64,000 nucleotides of DNA from Pseudoscleropodium purum (lineage: Eukaryota; Streptophyta; Bryopsida; Hypnales; Brachytheciaceae), in NCBI GenBank assembly GCA_963969395.1, contig OZ017795.1:25649063-25713062 (forward strand), read 5' to 3'. Both the position numbers and the translations under genes were made by a program. Shown here in pieces: positions 57,742-64,000 of this stretch (the stretch's first letter is position 1; every line of letters starts with the position of its first letter). Under the pieces are notes generated by a model. The model was not told the origin of the DNA and made no database searches. It saw only the letters and a list, made by a program, of their open reading frames with translations.

Positions 57742-60700
57742 GATGGAAGTCAGTGGACAACTAAGAGCCTTTTTCCTAGAAGATTGAATGAATATATAAA
57801 TTGTATAGGCTTGCACATTTATAGAAGTGATGGAATAATAATTAAACCTACAAGATATTGATGCATGGTCACCATGTATACATTTACTACTAAAGCATTT
57901 GTCAAAAATCTTATGATATTACTTATTGCAAGGTAAAAAAAATATTTAAACATTTAATAATCTATATTTGTATTTCACACAAAAGACAATCTTGATGTCT
58001 TCATAAATTCTCAAATGTGTCAATTTTAACACTAAAAATAATAATAGCAACTCACCAAACTTCATATTAACTTCTAAAGGACCAAACTACCTTTTGGGGG
58101 AACATAGAAATTTTGGGCAAGTGCGTGTGACTAGAGATTTCTATGTTTTTGGCCCAAATTTTGATAGAAGGTGTGGATAAGGAATATCTTTCATGTGCAC
58201 TAAATTTCAAGACATTTGAAAATATGAATTAAAAGTTATAGCCTAATATGTAGTTTGTTTCTCAACTTGGGCAGTTCGGGCAGATCTGAAAAAATCATTT
58301 TTTTCAAAAATCCAAATTTGAAATTGGTTTTCTAGATTTCGATATATATTAAAAGCTTTGAATCATTTGATTTTGATCAATGAGTCAAAAGTTATGAGGT
58401 GTTTTAGTTTGCATGCAGTTATGGATTCTCTACCCCAAAATAAACTTTGAAGTCCTTTATTGAATTCAATTTTCAATATTTTTGGAAAATTTTAAAAAAA
58501 AATTAGATGAATATTGTTTATTATAACATTTCAACCATTGGGATTGGCATTTTTCAATTCCATAAATAAATTGTTAATAATTTAGTATTTTGAACCATTC
58601 TCTACATCTTTCTACTTACTATTTTTTTCCTATATGTTGTATAATTTCAAATGATCTAAAAATTTTCAAGCATGTAGCCAACATGCCTTGAAGAATGAAT
58701 CCAAAGAATTGAAATCATTTTGAACATTTTTTCATACAAATGTGACCTTGTGAAGTTCAACTGCCCGGTTTTTCGCAGGGACAAAAAAATGATTTTTGTC
58801 ACTTTAAATGCTAATATCTTGCAATATACACGGTGGAAACTTTCGAAATTTTTACCACATCTTTTCAAACTAGTACCCTACAAGATCCTACAGTTATATG
58901 TGTCCAAAAATGTTGTTTTTTCTAAATTTTGAAACTCATATAAGAAATGGCAGTTTTGGAGCGTTTTTGGTGAAAACATAGTCATTAGAAGAGTTTTGGG
59001 GGGTCCAGAAGCCTGTTTCGGGCCTGTTCCCCTGCAGCTATTTTCCACAGTGAAGGGAACAACTTGTTGTTAGAATTTTCTTTTTCATAAAAATAAAAAT
59101 AAAAATAAAAAATTTTTAGTCTCCAAATGCAAAAGAAAAAATTAAAATTTTTTTTTTGGTCAATGACATGGCAAGGGCTCGGTTACATTAAACCGCTATG
59201 CCAAACTTGTTCCTTGCATTTGTAGCTTGTGATAACTCGTAGGCATCCGAAGGCCCCAAAAATCTTCTAATATAAAGAACTTTAGGGATTAACAAGTAAT
59301 CATTTTTTCCAAAATGAAACACATTACATCCAATGATTGGTAGTAATTTTTTATTACCATGCAATGCAAGACTTAAAATTCAATAAGAAGTGTTGAATCT
59401 AAACAAATCATGCTAACATAGGATATTGTGGCCTATCTATTTAAATAATGAATTTATTATATTTTATTTCTAATGCGGTAAAGCCTCAATGACCAAAAAA
59501 AGTAGCCTCTTTATGTATTGAAGTTGAAATATTTGAGTCATTAGAAACGTGTAGGAAAGGCATCAAATCATACAATTTAATGAGAAGAAATCATAATTGA
59601 CAGTTTTTTTAAACTAAAAAAATATCATTTGGAAGTCATCTAAATGAGCTATAGGTTTGAAATGAAAAAATTATTTATATACATTTTCAGATTAATATAA
59701 TTGTAATGTGACACATGGGTATTAGAATAAGGTAATTACAACTACTATTAACACTTTAATATTTGAATAAAGTAATTACAACTACTACCAACACTTTAAT
59801 ATTTGATGGCTGAGTAATAAGACATAAAAAAAAAAATTCATTGTGGTTTAGCAATTTTGATATAATCATGACCTAATTGAAATTCATCTTTAAGTTTTTT
59901 TCAATTATAATTCTATTTTCTGATGCCACCATGTTGAGTATCACAAATTCACAACTAGGTCAATATTACAATTATGCCATATTTAACTGCTTTTGGACTA
60001 TTGAAAGTCCAAAATTCAGTAGATGCCCAAATTTCCCAATGCATGCGATTATGCAATGCGTTGGGAGATGTCCAGATATAGCGTGAAGTTTACATTATAT
60101 AAAAATGTTTAGGGAGAGTAGTTCTAAGGCTTAGAAATTAGACTATAAAGATTTCTAATTTATTCTAAAGGTATCTGGTAGACCCTTCATCTGAGCATGG
60201 GAATTTTGAAAAGACAATGTTAGAGAAGTGTTTAGGATCAGTCTAGAGAAGTCCAATGAATGAATCCATGTCCATGCTTGATGATGATGGAGATTCCATT
60301 TGGAGATTTCCCAATAAATGTGTAGAATATCCGTGAACTTCCCTTAAAACATGTATGACTTCAATGTAAGATTTTATAAATAATGTAATCCAGGAGAAAG
60401 TAAAAGTTTAGAATTTCTCTTTTTACTATACTATTCTGTAAGTTTGATACCTAAAATAATTCGTGCTAAAATATATGTCCAATTCTCTAGAACAAATGTT
60501 CTACATGAGGGATGAAATGTTACCTCGACAGGCGACATGTTGCATAGGTACATCCGTACATGACAAGAAAGGAAAAATTTGTAATTGACAATTGCTTATG
60601 CTACTACTTATAGTTGAGGCTCCAAAGGAAAGGACTAATCGGAAATCCCTCGATGGAGAACTAAGTAAACCTTGGAAGACAAGCGGGTTCATTATTAATA

Positions 60701-61729
60701 CTAAGCACAATGCATGTTGTGCGTTTTATGTCCTTCATTGTTTGCTGCATGGAGAGTATAAACAAAAACTTACAATGCCTTCTTCCATATTCATGTGGTC
60801 AATGGCTACAAATTTTAAAGCCGATAGAAAGTATAATCCAAAGAACTAGGAAAACAAAAGGTCACAAACGATGGAAACAAGGAAATTAAGAATGATATTA
60901 AGAGTAGTCATACTACAAGCAACAAAACTATCTTGTAGCAATGTCATAATCGTTATCGCTTACAAGATCTACAATAAGAATGTAAAGACAAAATAGTGAC
61001 CAAAGGCACTAGAGCCAAAGCATTTGCTATGATTGCCAGAAGGATTTTGGTGCTAGCCCTAAACGTGACAACCTGTTCTGCATTTCCAACAAGAATAAAT
61101 TGAAAAGACGTATAGAACCATATACGAGAAAACTCGACAATGCAATCATAATGTCGGACAAAGATTGCATCCAGAGATCTCATGATGGCTATAAACTGCA
61201 GGATCTGGTAAGCAATCAGAGGTCCACTTAGTTTGCCCTATTCAAATTTGCAAGAGTAGCCTCTCAACTTCTCTTAGGAATAGTCTGCGATTTAGGGTGG
61301 ACTATCTTGGACCAAGTCGTGTATATTACCCAAGATGCATCCAACCATGTGGACAAAGTTTCTTCAACAACCCATTTTCTGTGCCAACAATTTCAGTACC
61401 TCAATTCCAACGTACTTTCTAAATTATCGAGTATCCAATATATTGGAGCATGAACATCTTGTTTTTCTCATGTCCTGCCTCTTTGCACACTTCGGACAGT
61501 GCTCTTTCTTGCCAAACAGCATAAACTGAAGGGTCTTCGGGTCTGAGAAGAACCTATGAGCCTAGGCAAATGTCAATCCAAGGATTGAAGCTTTCCCTTG
61601 GTGCTCCATTCGCAGGGCCGCAATAAGATTCCAAGTCCTCTTCCTTTAGAATAGTGTCAACTAGATTAACCCTTGGTCCTTGGCAAAGGGTTTCTTCATT
61701 TGTCACCCTCTAATAGTGCTTTGGCCAGA
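57742..61729. other. AT-rich intergenic, repeats only
   Basis: Contains the second copy of the dispersed repeat (58220-58690) and short frames without domains (60592-60849, 60953-61183). No gene is supported. Confidence 0.45.
58220..58690 (+). repeat. Dispersed repeat, copy 2 (partner 29220-29720)
   Basis: Same orientation and block order as copy 1, including CATTTTTCAATTCCATAAAT and CCATTCTCTACATCTTTCTA. This copy lies about 500 bp right of a CACTA-like right terminus, whereas copy 1 lies about 900 bp left of one. Confidence 0.75.
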
Positions 61730-63890
61730 AGCCTTCTACCAACTCTGGAAGACATATGGGTAGTCGTTCCTTTAGCTTGCACAAAATATGCTTCCAGTAC
61801 TCCACGTATGGACCAAATGCAGTTGCAAATCCCTCGCATTTTGTCATTCCATTCCGCTAGTACTGAATGTACTTCTCAAGCCCTGCCAATATGAAACCCT
61901 TATTCACGATAGCTTTGTGCCCCTTCTCCCTAGCTTTCTCTTGATTTCCTAATGGGTCTGGAACTTCACTACCCCAAATGGGCTTGAATGGGGCAAGCTT
62001 CGGACAACTTGTAGGGAGCATAGGTCGCCCTTTGGAGTCTTTCTTCCATAGGCATTGAGAAGTTTGTCAAATGGCAGCCACTTTGAATCAACTGTAGACT
62101 TTTTGAACTTCATAACAAGGATTCTATCACTGTCCACGTAGAACTTAAAGAGATGGATCTCCTCCAAACCAATTATATGAGACGTGCCATTGGACAAGAA
62201 ATCCTTGACAAAGGACTTAAAGTCCCCCACCTCCTGTATAAACTCTGGCAAAAAAGAAAGTTCTTGAGACTCCATAAAGGCTATCATGAGATCGGCCACA
62301 ACAAAAGTATTCTTGCTCTTTAGGGACTTCAACAAGTGACTGAAGTAAGCATCGATGTCGTGAATATGTCCTACTAGTAGAAACCCAACTTGAATTTCTT
62401 TGAAGATGCCTTGTGTAGTAAGCAAAGACAAGAATGCCATGAGGTACTAGTTTTTGTTATCTTTGGCAGAGTTGTCAAGCTGCAGATAAAAATTCCTGAG
62501 AAGAAGAAGGGCTCCATGTTGAGAACTTGGGTCAATGAGCTTCAAAGTGTCTATACATCTAGATTTCTCTCTAAGTAGCGCCTCAAACAAAACATTTGGT
62601 GGTGCATATGGAAAGAGGTCACCCATTTCACGAATTGGTGTTGCCTCTAGTCGGTGGAAAAGTCTAGCCAATGGAAAAATTATGAAGTTTGAGTCCCTTG
62701 GCCAACATGATGGGGCATAATGCATGTATGCACCATCACCGTGCCTATGAGCTACCATTCTACTTACACTCATGGGAAATTGACCCAACCCTTGTGTGGC
62801 CTTGGTTGTAATTCGCATTCTAGGCAAAGCCGTCTTAGAAGTGTCCATCTTGTTATGAATAATGCACAATATTTCTTGAGGGTTCTTTTTGGACTCCTCA
62901 CACCACGAGGCATACAAATGATGGTAGGATGCTTGATGATTTAGATGTTTAGTTTGTTGTTTCGTGAACTCAATGTATTCTGGGCCTCCCTTAGGCGATT
63001 TGAGGATGAATTGTTGCAAGTCATTGCATGTAATGCATTTTGCAAATGAGCTTCCAACATGCTTTATAGAAACATTGTTAAAGTGCTCCTTCTTGATTCT
63101 ATTGATAGTAGACTAGCTGATGGTAGGAAGGCCGTAATCCATATTCAATAGTAGACAACATTACAAAACAAATAAGTGACGAATCCGAAGGCATTGTAAG
63201 AATGTTTAGGATAGTGAAACCATGCAAAAGACACACATCGTTGATAAATGACTATGGCCTTATCCCTCTGGAGATCTCTCGATGATATGACATATCAAGA
63301 GATTTCCTGATAAATGAAGATACTTGCAAAACATCCAATAAAAATGAAAACAAGTAGAACCCCGAATGATCACAAGCATTAATTAATAATTAGTGTACTA
63401 CCTCATTGGTGTCAGTCTAAACGCGCTTCCAATTGTTTCATATAGGTAGATACTTAAGTGTATTTACTCTCCTGTTTCCAATCATTCTCATTTGATGGGG
63501 CATATGGTCAAAGTTGCTGTCAATGATTGATTTCATTGTTCCAGTAACCTGAACAGTGCACATTCCGGGGCACTTAATCCCTTTATTCCTATGTCTAGTC
63601 GAAACCACACTTTGTTTGTACATCTCAACGTAATTGTGATACGTCAACTTTGAAATTGTGTGAATAAGGTACCACGCTGTACCACATACATCCACTCCTT
63701 TCAAAGTGACATACTTACACTTCTGATTACCATCTACAGCATGTAATTTTTCGTCGATAGCAATCCCATATTGTTGATGCTCCTCAAAAGACTTCAACCG
63801 GAATAACTAGTGAACTCTCAAAGTCTTCTCCACTAGAAAGAATTGGCAGTATCGACTATTGTAGCATTTCTTGAAACAAACCTTCCAAAT
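61730..63890 (-). pseudogene. DUF7869-type transposase-like protein, multiply interrupted
   Basis: The minus-strand pieces line up as one protein. An N-terminal cysteine/basic part (CFKKCYNSRYCQF near 63880-63845, then VCGTAWYLIHTISKLTYHNY and RHRNKG) is followed by a probable intron starting GTAGTA near 63400. Next comes INRIKKEHFNNVSIKHVGSS and the core: IIHNKMDTSKTALPRM, AHRHGDGAYMHY, YLQLDNSAKDNKN, then LMAFLSLLTTQGIFKEIQVG, GHIHDIDAYFSHL and FKFYVDSDRILVMKFK. The LQLDNSAKDNKN and GHxH-DIDA motifs mark the DUF7869 family, an RNase-H-like domain found in many copies in plant genomes and probably transposon-derived. Lesions: stops near 63807, 63432 and 63420, at 63113-63115, at 62447-62449 and at 61857-61859, and a frame change near 62055. 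It is non-functional. The true 5' end may lie beyond the right edge. Confidence 0.75.
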
Positions 63891-64000
63891 TTCGTTGTTT
63901 GTTGTTTTTCCAATGTAAAGTGAGTCCCTCTACTGAAGACTAGGCCTTTGAACGATGAAGCAATAAGGTGCTTTCGCTCTTCTACCAAGGTAAGCAAGCA

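Noticed and set aside
60592..60849. 85-codon frame
   Set aside because: No recognised domain; isolated in AT-rich repeat DNA.

Overview
The window looks like nuclear DNA of a land plant. It has short GT-AG introns, AT-rich and gene-poor intergenic stretches, and plant protein families: SINA-like RING ligases, a BTB/POZ protein of the At3g05675 type, a plant MLKL-like kinase, a B3-like domain, and TNP2/DUF4216 transposase remains. The transposase-like DUF7869 remnant and the divergent, short SINA-like proteins make me favour a non-seed plant (bryophyte, lycophyte or fern). That is inference from family resemblance only.

Layout. Bases 1-51 are the last codons of a SINA-like gene whose body lies off the left edge. 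That end and its 3' flank (1-3859) are repeated at 46851-50795. A broken RMA-type RING gene lies near 5.6-5.8 kb. An intact single-exon BTB/POZ gene is on the minus strand at 8.7-10.1 kb. An intact SINA-like gene is at 15.6-16.8 kb (+). A Tourist-like MITE (19.8-20.0 kb), a GA microsatellite and a locally duplicated leader region with hairpins and a Stowaway-like MITE (20.8-22.0 kb) precede a broken MLKL-like double-kinase gene at 22.8-25.0 kb (+). A second complete SINA-like gene lies at 26.3-27.5 kb (-). From 28 to 45 kb there is no convincing gene. This stretch is dominated by a foldback element near 31.8 kb, a very large inverted repeat (about 33.8-38.0 and 39.3-43.5 kb) and a four-unit tandem array (44.1-44.9 kb). 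A third complete SINA-like gene follows at 45.4-46.9 kb (+), then its duplicated flank with a CACTA-type terminus and a subterminal motif array. The rest is mostly transposon debris: a TNP2 C-terminal remnant at 51.6-52.3 kb, a hAT MITE with an 8-bp target duplication at 53.8-54.1 kb, a B3-like fragment at 54.8-55.4 kb, and a DUF7869 pseudogene running to the right edge.

How the genes relate. The intact genes all belong to ubiquitin-ligase systems: three complete SINA-like RING ligases, a fourth known from its 3' end, and a BTB protein of the sort that can serve as a CUL3 adaptor. The decayed RMA-type RING gene fits the same theme. The three complete SINA-like genes share one phase-0 intron in the middle of the RING finger, so they come from one ancestor that expanded locally. 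The MLKL-like locus would belong to cell-death or immune signalling, but it carries two frameshifts and two premature stops and I read it as a pseudogene. All coordinates and motif readings come from reading the sequence by eye. No alignments or database searches were run.
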